DNA from: Pseudomonas oryzihabitans NBRC 102199
GTDB taxonomy: Bacteria > Pseudomonadota > Gammaproteobacteria > Pseudomonadales > Pseudomonadaceae
Assembly (NCBI RefSeq): GCF_000730625.1
Contig: NZ_BBIT01000002.1
Location: 868,001 to 932,000, forward strand
Direction: 5' to 3'
DNA: 64,000 nucleotides
A model generated the notes under the pieces. The model saw nothing but the letters and a program-made list of their open reading frames with translations. It ran no database searches and was not told where the DNA came from. Of the stretch, positions 18,799 to 27,670 are shown one piece after another (positions within the stretch are counted from its first letter, which is position 1; each line of letters begins with the position of its first letter). Both the position numbers and the translations under genes were made by a program.

Positions 18799-19626
18799 TC
18801 ACTCGAATCGCAGCTGAGCCACCTGGGCTGCACCGTCGCCATTTCCAGCCCACAGCTCCGCCTCGCCGGGCGCGATGACCTGACCACTGAGCGTGAAGGG
18901 AGCGGGCGCGATCAGCGGACGAACGCCGCGATAGCTGAACTGCCGTATCCGCGCGGTCGGATGAGCGCGACGGAAGCTGCGCAGCGACAGGGTCGCGATG
19001 AGCGGGCCATGGACGACCAGACCGGCATAGCCCTCCTGCTGGGTCGCGTAGGGCCAGTCGTAGTGGATGCGATGACCGTTGAAGGTCACCGCCGAATAGC
19101 GGAACAGCAACGTCGGCTCGGGTACCACCGACTCCGCCCAGCTGCCGAGCGCAATGGCTTCGCCGCTGCCGGCCTTGGGCGCACCGGGCTCGCGATAGAC
19201 CAGGTCCTGCTCTTCGCGCAGCACCAGTTCGTCCTGTTGGAAATAACGGTGCTCCACGGTCACGAACAGCAGGCTGCCGCTACGGCCCGTCTTCTCCTCG
19301 ACGCGCAGCAGCGTCGAGACGCAGCGCGCCCGCTCGCCAACGTGCAGCGCGCCGAGAAAGTCCAGGCGCCCGCCTGCCCACATGCGATTACGCCCTTCCG
19401 CCGGCGGCAGGAAGGTACCGCGCGCCGCATGCCCATCGGGCCCGAGCTGGGCCCCTGCCACCGGGTTGTCGAAGAAGGCCCAGTGCCAGAGCGGCGGCAG
19501 CGCCTCGCCCGCCGCCAATGGCGGCTCATCGAAGGTGTGGGCGATGCGCGCGACTTGGCGTTGCCCCAGAAAATCCTCTGTTTCGAGGGTTCGTCCCACC
19601 CAGGCAGTGGCTGACGTCGCGTTCAT
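18799..19626 (-). CDS. ich: Itaconyl-CoA/mesaconyl-C4-CoA hydratase (MaoC-type)
   Basis: Adds water to itaconyl-CoA (or mesaconyl-C4-CoA) to form citramalyl-CoA. The 275-residue protein has the FAS1-like/MaoC double-hotdog form: an N-terminal hotdog with ALPPLWHWAFFDNPVAGAQL and GRNRMWAGGRLDFLGALHVG, and a C-terminal hotdog with GYAGLVVHGPLIATLSLRSF, which resembles the hydratase motif around the catalytic aspartate/histidine region. It is the first gene of the leftward operon, divergent from the LysR gene with 124 bases between starts. Position matches PA0878. Substrate is assigned from the complete pathway context. Confidence 0.86.
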   Translation of the reverse strand: MNATSATAWVGRTLETEDFLGQRQVARIAHTFDEPPLAAGEALPPLWHWAFFDNPVAGAQLGPDGHAARGTFLPPAEGRNRMWAGGRLDFLGALHVGERARCVSTLLRVEEKTGRSGSLLFVTVEHRYFQQDELVLREEQDLVYREPGAPKAGSGEAIALGSWAESVVPEPTLLFRYSAVTFNGHRIHYDWPYATQQEGYAGLVVHGPLIATLSLRSFRRAHPTARIRQFSYRGVRPLIAPAPFTLSGQVIAPGEAELWAGNGDGAAQVAQLRFE

Positions 19627-19750
19627 GCTTGACTCCCATCGATAGGCTCATCGCCAGCTTGCGGGGAGTTGTTTCGTTCTGTGAATTTACATTTGCGTAA
19701 TCCGGCATTCGGCTAGGCTGAACGCCAAAAAACGCACGGAGCACGCGAGC

Positions 19751-20665
19751 ATGCATTTCGACCTGGCTGACCTGCGGCTTTTCATCCATATCGCCGAGTC
19801 GCCCAGCCTGACCCAGGGCGCACGCCGCGCGGCCCTGTCGCCGGCCGCCGCCAGCGCGCGAGTGAAGGCCCTCGAAAGCCAGTTCGGCATTCGCCTGCTC
19901 TACCGTGACAGTCGCGGCGTCGAGCTCACGCCAGCGGGTCAGCGCCTGCTGAAGCATGCCCGTCTCATCATGCGCCAGGTCGACTTTCTCAAAGGCGAAT
20001 TCACCGAGTACCGCAGTGATGCCACCGGCCATATCCGCATCTTCGCCAACACGACCGCGGTCACCGAGTTCCTCCCCGGATTGCTCGCCGTCTATCTCGC
20101 GGATCGCCCGGGCGTGACGGTGGATCTGCAGGAGCGCCTCAATCGTGACATCGTCAGGGGGGTGATCGACGGGGCAGCGGATCTGGGCATCACCGCCGGA
20201 CTGATCGAAGCGAGCAATCTGCAGATCCTGCCCTACAGCATGGATCGCCTGACGCTGGTCGTGCCCACCGGGCATCCCCTGGCCAGCCAGCCCCAGGTCA
20301 CCTTGCGAGAGACCCTGGACTACCAGCATATCTGTCTGCGCGAGGGCACCAGCCTGCTGAATTTCCTGCGGGATCAGGTGGAACGTCTCGGTGCCACCCT
20401 GAATCTGCGTATCCAGCTCTCCAGTTTCGAGGCCGTGTGCCGTATGGTCGAAGCCAAGGTGGGCATCGGCATCCTGCCGGAATCCGCCGCCCGGCATCAT
20501 GGCCGAAGCATGGCGATCCGGACGGTGAGGATCGAGGAACCCTGGGCGGTTCGCGAGCGAAACATTCTGGTCAGGGATCTGGAGGCACTCCCGGAAAGCG
20601 TCCGCGCCCTGGTCAGGCTCCTGCAGGATTCCGCGGGGAGTTCCGACGCCCCAGGACATCTGTAA
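19751..20665 (+). CDS. LysR-type regulator of the itaconate operon
   Basis: A 304-residue LysR regulator. The N-terminal helix-turn-helix covers about residues 1-62 (FDLADLRLFIHIAESPSLTQ, then ALSPAAASARVKALESQFGI), and a substrate-binding-like effector domain spans about 90-295. It is divergent from the itaconate operon, the classic position of an activator that responds to a pathway intermediate; P. aeruginosa has a LysR gene (PA0877, RipR) at the same place. The co-inducer is probably itaconate or itaconyl-CoA, by inference. The 124-base gap contains AT-rich sequence suited to LysR binding, but I cannot single out one box with confidence. Confidence 0.9.
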   Translation: MHFDLADLRLFIHIAESPSLTQGARRAALSPAAASARVKALESQFGIRLLYRDSRGVELTPAGQRLLKHARLIMRQVDFLKGEFTEYRSDATGHIRIFANTTAVTEFLPGLLAVYLADRPGVTVDLQERLNRDIVRGVIDGAADLGITAGLIEASNLQILPYSMDRLTLVVPTGHPLASQPQVTLRETLDYQHICLREGTSLLNFLRDQVERLGATLNLRIQLSSFEAVCRMVEAKVGIGILPESAARHHGRSMAIRTVRIEEPWAVRERNILVRDLEALPESVRALVRLLQDSAGSSDAPGHL

Positions 20666-20835
20666 ACGCGCTCCTTCCCCAGGCGTCAACAGGCTTCCCA
20701 GGCAGCGGCTGGTGCCCGAACTGGCGGCGCTGCTCCATCAGCCCTTCTGAACCGCCCGGCATCGCAACGATCTGGCTTGGTCTCGCCTTGATTACCCGGG
20801 CAGGGAGAATCAATCCCAAAGCGATCCAAAAAAGA

Positions 20836-20846
20836 GGGGTGGTATT
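20836..20846 (+). repeat. GGGGTGGTATT motif, copy 3 (intergenic)
   Basis: Third copy of the motif, in the 183-base gap between the convergent LysR and desaturase genes and ending two bases before the desaturase stop codon. It is followed by ATCTAG. Confidence 0.6.
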
Positions 20847-20848
20847 AT

Positions 20849-21874
20849 CTAGCGGCAGGCAGATATCAATGAAGGCTGACCGGCCGGGAGATGGCTGGGA
20901 GGCCTTGCTTCAGCGCCGGGATGCCTGGGTGCATCCACGGCTCGCCAGGCGAAACGTCGACCCAGCTCGCGATAGCCGGAAAACACGAAGCCTCCGCTGC
21001 GCGCCTGATAGGCACTGCGCCTGGCGCGGTAGACCCGCGGAATCAGATACCAGGGCAAGCCCGGCAGATCGTGGTGGACCAGGTGCAGGGTATTGTTGAG
21101 AAACAGCCAGCGCAGCGCCCCGCCGCTCTCGTTGAGCACGCACCTTTGCGCCGGATCCAGCGCCGGGCGGTGTTCGTAGAAGGACCTGATCAGCGCCAGG
21201 GCCAGCGCCGGCCAGGCCACTCCCAGCACATAGATCGCCAGGGGCATGCCAGACAGCCCGTGGATCGCCAGGAGCAGCCCTGCACAGAGTGTCAGGTGGA
21301 TCAGCCAGACACCCAGCACGCCCCGCTCGCCACGCCGGCAGCGGCGTACTTCGAACTCCAGCATGCCGTGCAGCGACAGCACCGGTCCCACCAGAACACG
21401 CCCGAGCAAGGTCTTGTCCAGCCAGAGCAACGCCCGTCCGGCCTGCCCTCTTCGCTCCCAGACCTCGCCATCCACATAGCGGCTCTCGGGATCCAGGTCA
21501 GGGTCGGTGAGGTTCTCGCGTCGATGGTGCGCCAGATGGCTGTCCCGATAGAGCGGAAAGGGAAACCAGAGGCCGAGGGGTGGATAGGCCAGCAGGGCAT
21601 TTACCCGGGGCCAGCGCGTAGGATGACCGTGAATCAACTCGTGCTGCAGCGACTGGTGCAGCACGACGACCAGAATCAGCGGTGGCAGGGTCCAGTAGCC
21701 AAGCAGCGGCCAGGCCAGGACGAGCAGGAGCCAGCTTGCGTAGACCCCTGCGACCAGCCCCCAGGTAGGCCATTCGCTGCGGGCGGTGAACGTATGCAGG
21801 AGCAATTTGACCAGGCGGCGATGCCGCGTATCGAGATAGACAGTCACTACAGGGCCCTGATAGCCAGAAATCAA
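20849..21874 (-). CDS. Fatty acid desaturase-family membrane protein
   Basis: Integral-membrane di-iron desaturase or hydroxylase of 341 residues. The three histidine clusters are intact: HELIHGH, HLAHH and HLVHHD, with hydrophobic helix pairs between them. Such proteins desaturate or hydroxylate acyl chains or related lipids using O2 and electrons from a ferredoxin/rubredoxin-type donor. The substrate is unknown. The longest reading uses a TTG start (MISGYQG) without a clear ribosome site; GTG a few codons later (MTVYLDTRHRRL) is an alternative. The C-terminal 30 residues are proline/alanine rich and probably unstructured. It stands alone between the LysR gene and an AT-rich gap. Confidence 0.88.
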   Translation of the reverse strand: MISGYQGPVVTVYLDTRHRRLVKLLLHTFTARSEWPTWGLVAGVYASWLLLVLAWPLLGYWTLPPLILVVVLHQSLQHELIHGHPTRWPRVNALLAYPPLGLWFPFPLYRDSHLAHHRRENLTDPDLDPESRYVDGEVWERRGQAGRALLWLDKTLLGRVLVGPVLSLHGMLEFEVRRCRRGERGVLGVWLIHLTLCAGLLLAIHGLSGMPLAIYVLGVAWPALALALIRSFYEHRPALDPAQRCVLNESGGALRWLFLNNTLHLVHHDLPGLPWYLIPRVYRARRSAYQARSGGFVFSGYRELGRRFAWRAVDAPRHPGAEARPPSHLPAGQPSLISACR

Positions 21875-22201
21875 AGCCGACCTTAGAAAAAGAGCATCCC
21901 GAAGTGAAATATCGTTAAGGCATTACTTCATGAACAAGTGGTTGTCCGCTGCCTTCAGCCATGCAATGGCTCAATACTCAACGTCTTGCCGCGATAATTC
22001 CGCAGCCCATCTAACGATCATTCAAGCGACCAATAAAATCATAAGCTTATAAAAATTATCCACACCAAGACCCAACTGTTGCGGGAACAACACTTCTGGC
22101 AAGGAATAATTCGAGACATATCCTTAGCACTTTTGACAACTGGCCAATGGCTCGAAGTGCCTTTTAGACTTGAGCCAACTCTGCACTTGTCAAAGTCCGC
22201 C
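21875..22201. other. AT-rich gene-free stretch upstream of the SfnB-like operon
   Basis: Roughly 330 bases of clearly lower GC than the surroundings. It probably holds the promoters for the desaturase (leftward) and the sulfur flavoprotein genes (rightward). A perfect 10-base palindrome ATAAGCTTAT lies at 22041-22050 and a TTGACA-like hexamer near 22133. CysB-type activators favour such AT-rich DNA, but no consensus site can be asserted. No convincing ORF was seen. Confidence 0.5.
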
Positions 22202-22483
22202 ATGTTTTTATCCAGCAAGATGCTCCGTACGGGTGAACCTGCACCCACTTCCCCGATAAAGATTCATGCGAGGCCGGCGGGCAGGCAGCAAGACGAATGG
22301 GCTCCGTCCACCCGCTACCGTCCCGCAGCGCCGGTAGCGGTCCTGAAAACCTTGGGCCGCCGTCTGCTGGCGGCGATCGCCCTGATCGGCCACACCCGCG
22401 CCGCCCAGGCCGAGATGGCCCGTCTCGGTCTCGCCCGTCCCGAATCTCTCCCGACAGCATTAGAAGGATCTCCATTCCCATGA
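22202..22483 (+). CDS. Possible small protein coupled to the SfnB-like gene
   Basis: Open frame of 93 codons. Its TGA overlaps the ATG of the following flavoprotein gene (ATGA), and its second half has the strong GC-third-position bias of real genes here. That half (AVLKTLGRRLLAAIALIGHT, then AQAEMARLGL) looks like a basic amphipathic helix. The start is uncertain: ATG at 22202 or 22220, neither with a good ribosome site, and the first 40 residues look non-coding in composition, so the true protein may be shorter. No family recognised. It may serve as a translated leader for the downstream gene. Confidence 0.4.
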   Translation: MFLSSKMLRTGEPAPTSPIKIHARPAGRQQDEWAPSTRYRPAAPVAVLKTLGRRLLAAIALIGHTRAAQAEMARLGLARPESLPTALEGSPFP

Positions 22484-23703
22484 GCATCATTTCCGCAGGC
22501 TGGGGCGCCGGCCCTTCCGCGCGCCATGCCGACCTCTCCGCGCGCTTTCAGCCGCTGTTCCAGCGCATCCGCGCGGGCGCCATCCAACGCGAGGTGCAGC
22601 GGCGGCTGCCGGTCGAAGAGCTGGACTGGCTGAAGGCGGCGGGCTTCACCGCCCTGCGGCTGCCGGTCGAGCACGGCGGCGCGGGCGTCACCCTGCCGGA
22701 ACTGTTCGCCCTGCTCATCGAACTGGGCGAGGCGGATTCCAATCTGGTCCAGGCCCTGCGCGGCCACATGGGCTTTGTCGAGGGCCTGCTCAACAGCGAC
22801 GACCCGGCGCGCCGCAGCCGCTGGTTCGCGCGCATCGCTGCCGGCGAGACAATAGGTCCGGCGTCCAGCGAAGTCGGCGATGCCCGGCGCGCCGAGTTCA
22901 GCACCCGCGTACGCCGCGAGGGCGACGCCCTGCTGCTCTCCGGCACCAAGTTCTATACCACCGGTTCGCTCTATGCCGACTGGATCGACGTGGGCGCCAC
23001 CGACGAGGCCGGCAATCGCGTCATGGTCACCGTCCGCCGCGATGCCCCCGGCGTCGAGGTGGTGGATGACTGGAATGGCTTCGGCCAGACCCTGACCGCC
23101 AGCGGCACGGCGACCTTCACCAATGTGCGCGTAGAGCCTGCGGACGTGGTGGCGGTGGGCGAGCGCTTCCGCTATTCACCCGGCTTCTTCCAGGTCTTTC
23201 ACCTCGCCAATCTGGCGGGCCTGGGACGGGCCATGAGCAGCGAGGTAGCGGCCGCGGTCGCCGCTCGCACCCGCACCTTCACCATCGGCAACGCCGACCG
23301 TGTCAGCCAGGATCCCCAGGTGCTGGCCGTGGTAGGCCAGGTACGCAGCGCGGCCTACTGCGCCGGGGTGATCGCCCTGAAGAACGCCGAGGCCTTGCAG
23401 CGGGTGCATGACCTCAGGCAGACGGACGACCAGGCCGCCGAGGATCGCGCGGTGGCGCTGGCCGAACTGGAAGTCTGCCAATCGCTCAATGTGGTGACGG
23501 ACCTGATCATCGAGGCCTCCGGACGCCTGTTCGACGCCCTGGGCGCCTCGGCCACGCTGAGACCCCAGGGTCTGGATCGCTTCTGGCGCAATGCCCGCAC
23601 CCTCGCCTCCCACAATCCGCGCATCTACAAGGATCGAATCGTCGGCGACTTCGCGGTCAACGGCACCCCCCCGCCGCCGCAGTGGAAGATCGGCGTCGCC
23701 TAG
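22480..23703 (+). CDS. SfnB/DszC-like acyl-CoA dehydrogenase-fold monooxygenase
   Basis: A 407-residue acyl-CoA dehydrogenase-fold flavoprotein of the branch containing SfnB and the dibenzothiophene monooxygenase DszC. The C-terminal signature is NARTLASHNPRIYKDRIVG, and the flavin region is GPASSEVGDARRAEFSTRV with FYTTGSLYADWIDV. Members use reduced FMN and O2 to oxidise organosulfur compounds in sulfur starvation. The start at 22480 (MSIISAGWG) is chosen over a longer open frame from 22297, whose extra part belongs to the small upstream ORF in another frame. The tauABCD genes next door support a sulfur-scavenging role. The substrate is unknown, and no flavin reductase is adjacent. Confidence 0.82.
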   Translation: MSIISAGWGAGPSARHADLSARFQPLFQRIRAGAIQREVQRRLPVEELDWLKAAGFTALRLPVEHGGAGVTLPELFALLIELGEADSNLVQALRGHMGFVEGLLNSDDPARRSRWFARIAAGETIGPASSEVGDARRAEFSTRVRREGDALLLSGTKFYTTGSLYADWIDVGATDEAGNRVMVTVRRDAPGVEVVDDWNGFGQTLTASGTATFTNVRVEPADVVAVGERFRYSPGFFQVFHLANLAGLGRAMSSEVAAAVAARTRTFTIGNADRVSQDPQVLAVVGQVRSAAYCAGVIALKNAEALQRVHDLRQTDDQAAEDRAVALAELEVCQSLNVVTDLIIEASGRLFDALGASATLRPQGLDRFWRNARTLASHNPRIYKDRIVGDFAVNGTPPPPQWKIGVA

Positions 23704-23807
23704 GCCGCCGAACCGGCCGGAAACCCCGACGAGAGCCGCCCTGCCCGGCTGGCCGCCGCCCCCGGCGATGCTTTAAGCTCGCCGGCCTTACCCCCTGGAG
23801 CGGTGTC

Positions 23808-23942
23808 ATGGAAAGGTCTCGCAGCAATCGTCAGGCCATGTGGAAGGCCATCAAGGATCCGCGCTTCATCCCGGTCGCGGTGGCGGCCGTGTGCATCGTG
23901 CTGTTCTTCGTATTCGGGCTGATCGACGTCCTGGGCAACTGA
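23808..23942 (+). CDS. 44-residue single-pass membrane protein
   Basis: Very small protein: a basic N-terminus (MERSRSNRQAMWKAIKDPRF), then one hydrophobic helix of about 20 residues (IPVAVAAVCIVLFFVFGLID) and a short tail. A GGAG ribosome site lies seven bases before the ATG, which supports translation. It is between the SfnB-like gene (104 bases upstream, same strand) and the convergent tauD. The pattern of a basic stretch followed by a helix gives an N-in topology. Function unknown; it could be co-transcribed with the upstream gene. Confidence 0.6.
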   Translation: MERSRSNRQAMWKAIKDPRFIPVAVAAVCIVLFFVFGLIDVLGN

Positions 23943-23985
23943 TCTTCCGCCGGGACGCCGGCCTATCCCTGCTGCGGACAGGCCA

Positions 23986-24837
23986 TCATCCCTGCTCGCC
24001 CGGCCCGCGGGGACGGTCGCCCAGGATGGTCGCCCGGTGCATCACGCGCCGCTGCGGACGATAGTCGTCACAGGCGTAGTGCTGGGTGATGCGGTTGTCC
24101 CAGAAGGCCAGATCGCCCGCCTGCCACTGCCAGCGCACCTGGAATTCAGGTCGGGCGGCATGGGCGAACAGCAATTGCAGCAGCGCCTCGCTCTCGGCTT
24201 CTTCCAGCTCGACGATCCGGGTGGTGAAGCCGGCGCTGACGAACAGCCCCTTGACCCCGGTCTCCGGGTGCACCCTCACCACCGGATGACGCACCGGCGG
24301 GTTGGCCGCGCGTGCCGCATTGAAACGCTGCAAGCCTTCCGGCGTCTGGCCGAAGCGCTCCAGCGGAAAGGATTTGCTCAGGTCGTGCCAGGCACTGAGA
24401 CCGTCGAGCAGCCCGCGAAGCGGTGCGGACAGCGCCGCATAGGCCGCGGAATTGCTCGCCCAGAGGGTATCGCCGCCATAGGCAGGCACCTGGCGCGCGC
24501 TGAGCAGCGACCCCAGCGGCGGCGTCTGGATGAAGGTCACATCCGTATGCCAGAGCGCGTTGTCCCTCAGGTCGTTCAACTCGGTATCCAGCACCAGGAT
24601 TTCCGGCTGCTCGGGATGCTTGGGATAGATCGGGTGGATGTGCAGATCGCCGAAATGAGCCGCCACGTCCCGTTGCTGGCGTGGCGTCAGCAATTGGTCA
24701 CGCAGAAACAGCACCTTATGCTCCAGCAGCCCCTGGTGGAGTGCCGTGTGGCTGGCGGCGTCCAGGGGCTCGCGCAGATCCATGCCATGGACGCGTGCCC
24801 CGAGGGCGGGGCTCAGACGTTCGAAGGTAAGGGGCAT
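23986..24837 (-). CDS. tauD: Taurine dioxygenase (TauD family)
   Basis: Fe(II)/2-oxoglutarate oxygenase of 283 residues that releases sulfite from taurine or a similar sulfonate. The iron ligands are visible as HTD (in [18 protein letters not shown]) and the distal His in [10 protein letters not shown], and the 2-oxoglutarate arginine in RVMHRATI. The ATG at 24837 has a GGGAG site six bases upstream. A longer frame from 24864 would run into tauC. It is the last gene of tauABCD, 10 bases after tauC. Sulfite would feed cysteine synthesis when sulfate is scarce. Related alkylsulfonate or sulfate-ester dioxygenases are possible alternatives. Confidence 0.9.
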   Translation of the reverse strand: MPLTFERLSPALGARVHGMDLREPLDAASHTALHQGLLEHKVLFLRDQLLTPRQQRDVAAHFGDLHIHPIYPKHPEQPEILVLDTELNDLRDNALWHTDVTFIQTPPLGSLLSARQVPAYGGDTLWASNSAAYAALSAPLRGLLDGLSAWHDLSKSFPLERFGQTPEGLQRFNAARAANPPVRHPVVRVHPETGVKGLFVSAGFTTRIVELEEAESEALLQLLFAHAARPEFQVRWQWQAGDLAFWDNRITQHYACDDYRPQRRVMHRATILGDRPRGPGEQG

Positions 24838-24847
24838 GGACGTCTCC

Positions 24848-25663
24848 CTACTGCCAGCCGGCATAGCGCCGCTGCAGGGCGCGCAGGCCCAGTTCGATGG
24901 ACAGGGCGATGCTGGCGATCAGCAGGATGCCCACCACCACCACGTCGGTGGCCATGAACTGGGCGGCCGATTGCACCATGAAGCCCAGGCCCCGATTGGC
25001 CGCGATCAACTCAGCGGCCACCAGGGTCGACCAGCCCACCCCCAGGGCGATCCGCAGGCCGGTGAGGATGTCGGGCAAGGCACTGGGCAGGATGACGTGC
25101 CGCACCACCTGCCCTCGCGAGGCGCCCAGGCAGCGCACTGCCTGGCGTCGCGCCGGATCGACCCGGCGCACCCCACCCACGGTGGCGATCAGCAAGGGCG
25201 CGAACAACGCCAGATAGATCAGCAGCACCTTGGACAGCTCGCCGATGCCGAACCAGATCACCATCAGCGGCAGGTAGGCCAGCGGTGGAATCGGCCGATA
25301 GAACTCCACCAGGGGGTCCAGCGCGGCGTTCAGGGTCGGGTTGAGGCCCATGGCGATGCCCAGGGGTACCGCGGTCAGCACGGCCGCCAGCAGCGCCGCC
25401 AGCACCCGCAGCAGGCTGGTGCCCAGGTGCTGCCAGAGGCTGGCATCCAGATAGCCGTCGGCGAGCAGTCCCTGCAGAGCGACCAGCAGTTGTTCGGGCG
25501 ACGGCAGGAACAGGGTATCCACCCAACCCAGATGGGTCGCGCTCCACCAGAGCGTCGCCACGCCTGCCAGGGTGCCCAGCGCTACCACGCGGCGGCGGTC
25601 CAGGTGCAGTCGACGGCGTTCCCGGGTATCGCGCAGGGAGGTTGTCAGGGTGTCAGAGGACAT
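24848..25663 (-). CDS. tauC: Taurine/sulfonate ABC transporter permease (TauC)
   Basis: Inner-membrane permease of 271 residues with six predicted helices after a basic N-terminal tail ([14 protein letters not shown]). The EAA-type loop is visible in [20 protein letters not shown] followed by [19 protein letters not shown], the docking site for the ATPase Tau[21 protein letters not shown] is typical of the SsuC/TauC group. Its start overlaps the tauB stop by about 11 bases. It works with TauA and TauB for uptake of taurine or related sulfonates. Confidence 0.92.
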   Translation of the reverse strand: MSSDTLTTSLRDTRERRRLHLDRRRVVALGTLAGVATLWWSATHLGWVDTLFLPSPEQLLVALQGLLADGYLDASLWQHLGTSLLRVLAALLAAVLTAVPLGIAMGLNPTLNAALDPLVEFYRPIPPLAYLPLMVIWFGIGELSKVLLIYLALFAPLLIATVGGVRRVDPARRQAVRCLGASRGQVVRHVILPSALPDILTGLRIALGVGWSTLVAAELIAANRGLGFMVQSAAQFMATDVVVVGILLIASIALSIELGLRALQRRYAGWQ

Positions 25664-26441
25664 GATCGGGAGACTCCTGCAGAAAGAGGTCGAGCAACTC
25701 CTGGCGCAGCTCGGCGAAAAGGGGATCGGCCTTGATCGCGCGAACGGGCTCCCCCGCCAGATGGCGGCGGGCGAAAGGCACCTCCAGGCGGCGGACGATG
25801 CGCGCGGGCGGTCCGTCCAGCACCAGCAGCTCGGTCGCCAGAAACAGCGCCTCGTCGACGCTGTGTGTGATGAGGAACAGACCCTTGCCGGTGCGTTTCC
25901 ATACCTCCAGCAACAGCACCTGCATGCGTTCCCGGGTCAGGGCGTCGAGGGCGCCGAAGGGTTCGTCGAGCAGCAGGAAATCCGGGTCCACCGCCAGGGC
26001 GCGGGCCAGACCCAGGCGTTGGCGCTGACCACCCGAGAGTTCGCCGATGGCGTGCTCGGCATGCTGCGGCAGCCCCACCAGCTCGAGCATCTCGCGGGCC
26101 CTGGCCTCGCGCTCGGCACGACCCAGCCCGCGCAGGCGCAGGCCCAGGGCGACGTTGTCGAGCGCATTGAGCCAGGGCATCAGGGCGTCGTCCTGGAACA
26201 CCACGCCGCGTTCGCCGCCCGGCCCTGCCAGGGTCCGGCCATCGAGCTGCACGCGCCCTTCATCCAGGGATTGAAAACCGGCGAGCACGTTGAGCAGGCT
26301 GGATTTGCCACAGCCGGACGGACCCAGCACGACCAGGGAGGCGCCCTTCTCCACCGCGAGGTCGAGACGCTGCAGGATCGGTTGACGACGGCCACGGCGG
26401 ACGAATCCGAGGCTGGCCTGTTCCAGGGTGAGTCGACTCAT
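25653..26441 (-). CDS. tauB: Taurine/sulfonate ABC transporter ATPase (TauB)
   Basis: ATP-binding subunit of 262 residues. It contains Walker A LGPSGCGKSS, the ABC signature LSGGQRQRLG, and Walker B FLLLDEPFGALD, followed by the switch histidine in LFLITHSVDEA. The ATG at 26441 has an AGGAG site; a longer frame upstream runs through the tauA-tauB terminator and is rejected. It energises the TauC permease. The 68-base gap to tauA holds a terminator hairpin, so the ATPase and permease are probably made in smaller amounts than the binding protein. Confidence 0.94.
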   Translation of the reverse strand: MSRLTLEQASLGFVRRGRRQPILQRLDLAVEKGASLVVLGPSGCGKSSLLNVLAGFQSLDEGRVQLDGRTLAGPGGERGVVFQDDALMPWLNALDNVALGLRLRGLGRAEREARAREMLELVGLPQHAEHAIGELSGGQRQRLGLARALAVDPDFLLLDEPFGALDALTRERMQVLLLEVWKRTGKGLFLITHSVDEALFLATELLVLDGPPARIVRRLEVPFARRHLAGEPVRAIKADPLFAELRQELLDLFLQESPDHVL

Positions 26442-26462
26442 GACCGGCTCCTGTCGGCTGGG

Positions 26463-26487
26463 AAAAAAAGCCCCTCCGGAGAGGGGC
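26463..26487 (-). terminator. Terminator/attenuator between tauA and tauB
   Basis: Textbook intrinsic terminator on the - strand: perfect 7-base GC stem (GCCCCTC / GAGGGGC) with a 4-base loop, followed by seven T. It lies inside the tau operon, 22 bases after the tauA stop and before the tauB ribosome site, so it should act as partial attenuation. Confidence 0.8.
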
Positions 26488-26509
26488 GAATCGTGGCGTG
26501 AGAGGATCG

Positions 26510-27496
26510 CTATTGAGCCTTGCGGACGTATTCGGCGCTGACATAGGGCGAGTAGTCGTCGAGCACCGTGGGAATGCGCTTCTGTTCCTTGAGAAATTCG
26601 GCGGTGTGGGCGATGGCCTTGGCCGTGCCGCCACCGAGCAGATCGGGCCCGAGTTGCGCCTGGGCATCCGGATAACGTGAGCCGGCCAGTAATTCGGGGA
26701 TGTCCGCGGCGTCCGCGCCGGTCAGGCGAGCGATCTTTCTGGCCTGCTCGGACTGCGCATCCCACGCCTTGCCATGGGCCTGGTAGTCGGCGAAGGCCTG
26801 TAAGGTGACCTTGGCGTACTGGGCGATGATCTCGGGATGCTTTTCGGCGAAGTCCTTGCGCGCCACCCAGACCTCGAAGGTTGGCGCACCCCAGCTGCCC
26901 ACCTGGGCGGCATCGGCGAGCACCTTCCCGTTCTTCTTGATCTCGCCCAGCGCGGGTGACCAGACGAAGGCGCCATCGATGTCACCGCGGCGCCAGGCAG
27001 CGGCGATCTCGGTAGGATTGAGGTTGACGATCTTGACCTTGGCCGGATCCACGCCCCAGTGTTTGAGGGCTCCCAGCAGGCTGTAGTGGGAGGTGGAGAC
27101 GAAGGGCGTGGCGATGGTCTTGCCGACCAGTTGCTCGGGTCTGTCGATCCCGCTGCCATCGCGTACGACCAGGGCTTCGGCGGAATCGATTTGCGCGGAG
27201 ACGAGGAAGGTCACCAGCGGCAGCTTGCGGGAGGTGGCCGCCGCCAGCGGGCTGGAGCCGAGATTGCCGATCTGCACGTCACCCGACGCCAGCGCGGCGA
27301 CGACCTCGGGACCGCTGTTGAAACGGCGCCAGTCGATCTTCTGGCCAATCGCCTGATCGTAGCGGCCATCGGCCTGGGCGACCTTGGAGGGATCTACACC
27401 GGTCTGGTAGCCGACCACCAGATCGGCAGCGGTCGCCTGCACCGCGAGCGTTGCCAGGCCTGCAGCCAGCGCCAGGGATTTTAACAGCGAATTCAT
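26510..27496 (-). CDS. tauA: Taurine/sulfonate-binding periplasmic protein (TauA)
   Basis: Periplasmic binding protein of 328 residues with a Sec signal peptide (MNSLLKSLALAAGLATLAVQ, cleavage after about ATAA). The mature part begins DLVVGYQTGVDPSKVAQADG, typical of TauA, and contains DGAFVWSPALGEIKKNGKVL, a family block. It delivers taurine or another sulfonate to TauBC. The ATG at 27496 has GGAGG five bases upstream; a frame extending to 27541 is rejected. It is the first gene of the leftward operon, with an inverted repeat and AT-rich promoter region upstream. Control by a CysB/Cbl-type regulator is expected from known tau systems. Confidence 0.93.
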   Translation of the reverse strand: MNSLLKSLALAAGLATLAVQATAADLVVGYQTGVDPSKVAQADGRYDQAIGQKIDWRRFNSGPEVVAALASGDVQIGNLGSSPLAAATSRKLPLVTFLVSAQIDSAEALVVRDGSGIDRPEQLVGKTIATPFVSTSHYSLLGALKHWGVDPAKVKIVNLNPTEIAAAWRRGDIDGAFVWSPALGEIKKNGKVLADAAQVGSWGAPTFEVWVARKDFAEKHPEIIAQYAKVTLQAFADYQAHGKAWDAQSEQARKIARLTGADAADIPELLAGSRYPDAQAQLGPDLLGGGTAKAIAHTAEFLKEQKRIPTVLDDYSPYVSAEYVRKAQ

Positions 27497-27571
27497 GAAG
27501 GCCTCCTTGTCGGCAGGCACGCCGGAGCGCGCCCTCGGCATCGACTCGATGCCTGTCGGAGGCCAAGCTAA

Positions 27572-27587
27572 ACGATCTAAGTATCGT
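27572..27587. promoter_or_regulatory. Inverted repeat upstream of tauA
   Basis: ACGAT-CTAAGT-ATCGT, 5-base perfect arms, 76 bases upstream of the tauA ATG in AT-rich sequence. It is a candidate regulator site. No named consensus is matched. Confidence 0.4.
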
Positions 27588-27670
27588 CAGATAAATAACG
27601 AAAAGGAATCAGCTTAGGCAGGGTGCTGGACGGTTGCGGACAGCGCCCGCTTCCACCACAAAGGAGAGTA

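Noticed and set aside
26442-26765. N-terminal extension of tauB and overlap with tauA
   Set aside because: It would read through the terminator and into tauA; ATG 26441 with AGGAG gives the normal TauB length.
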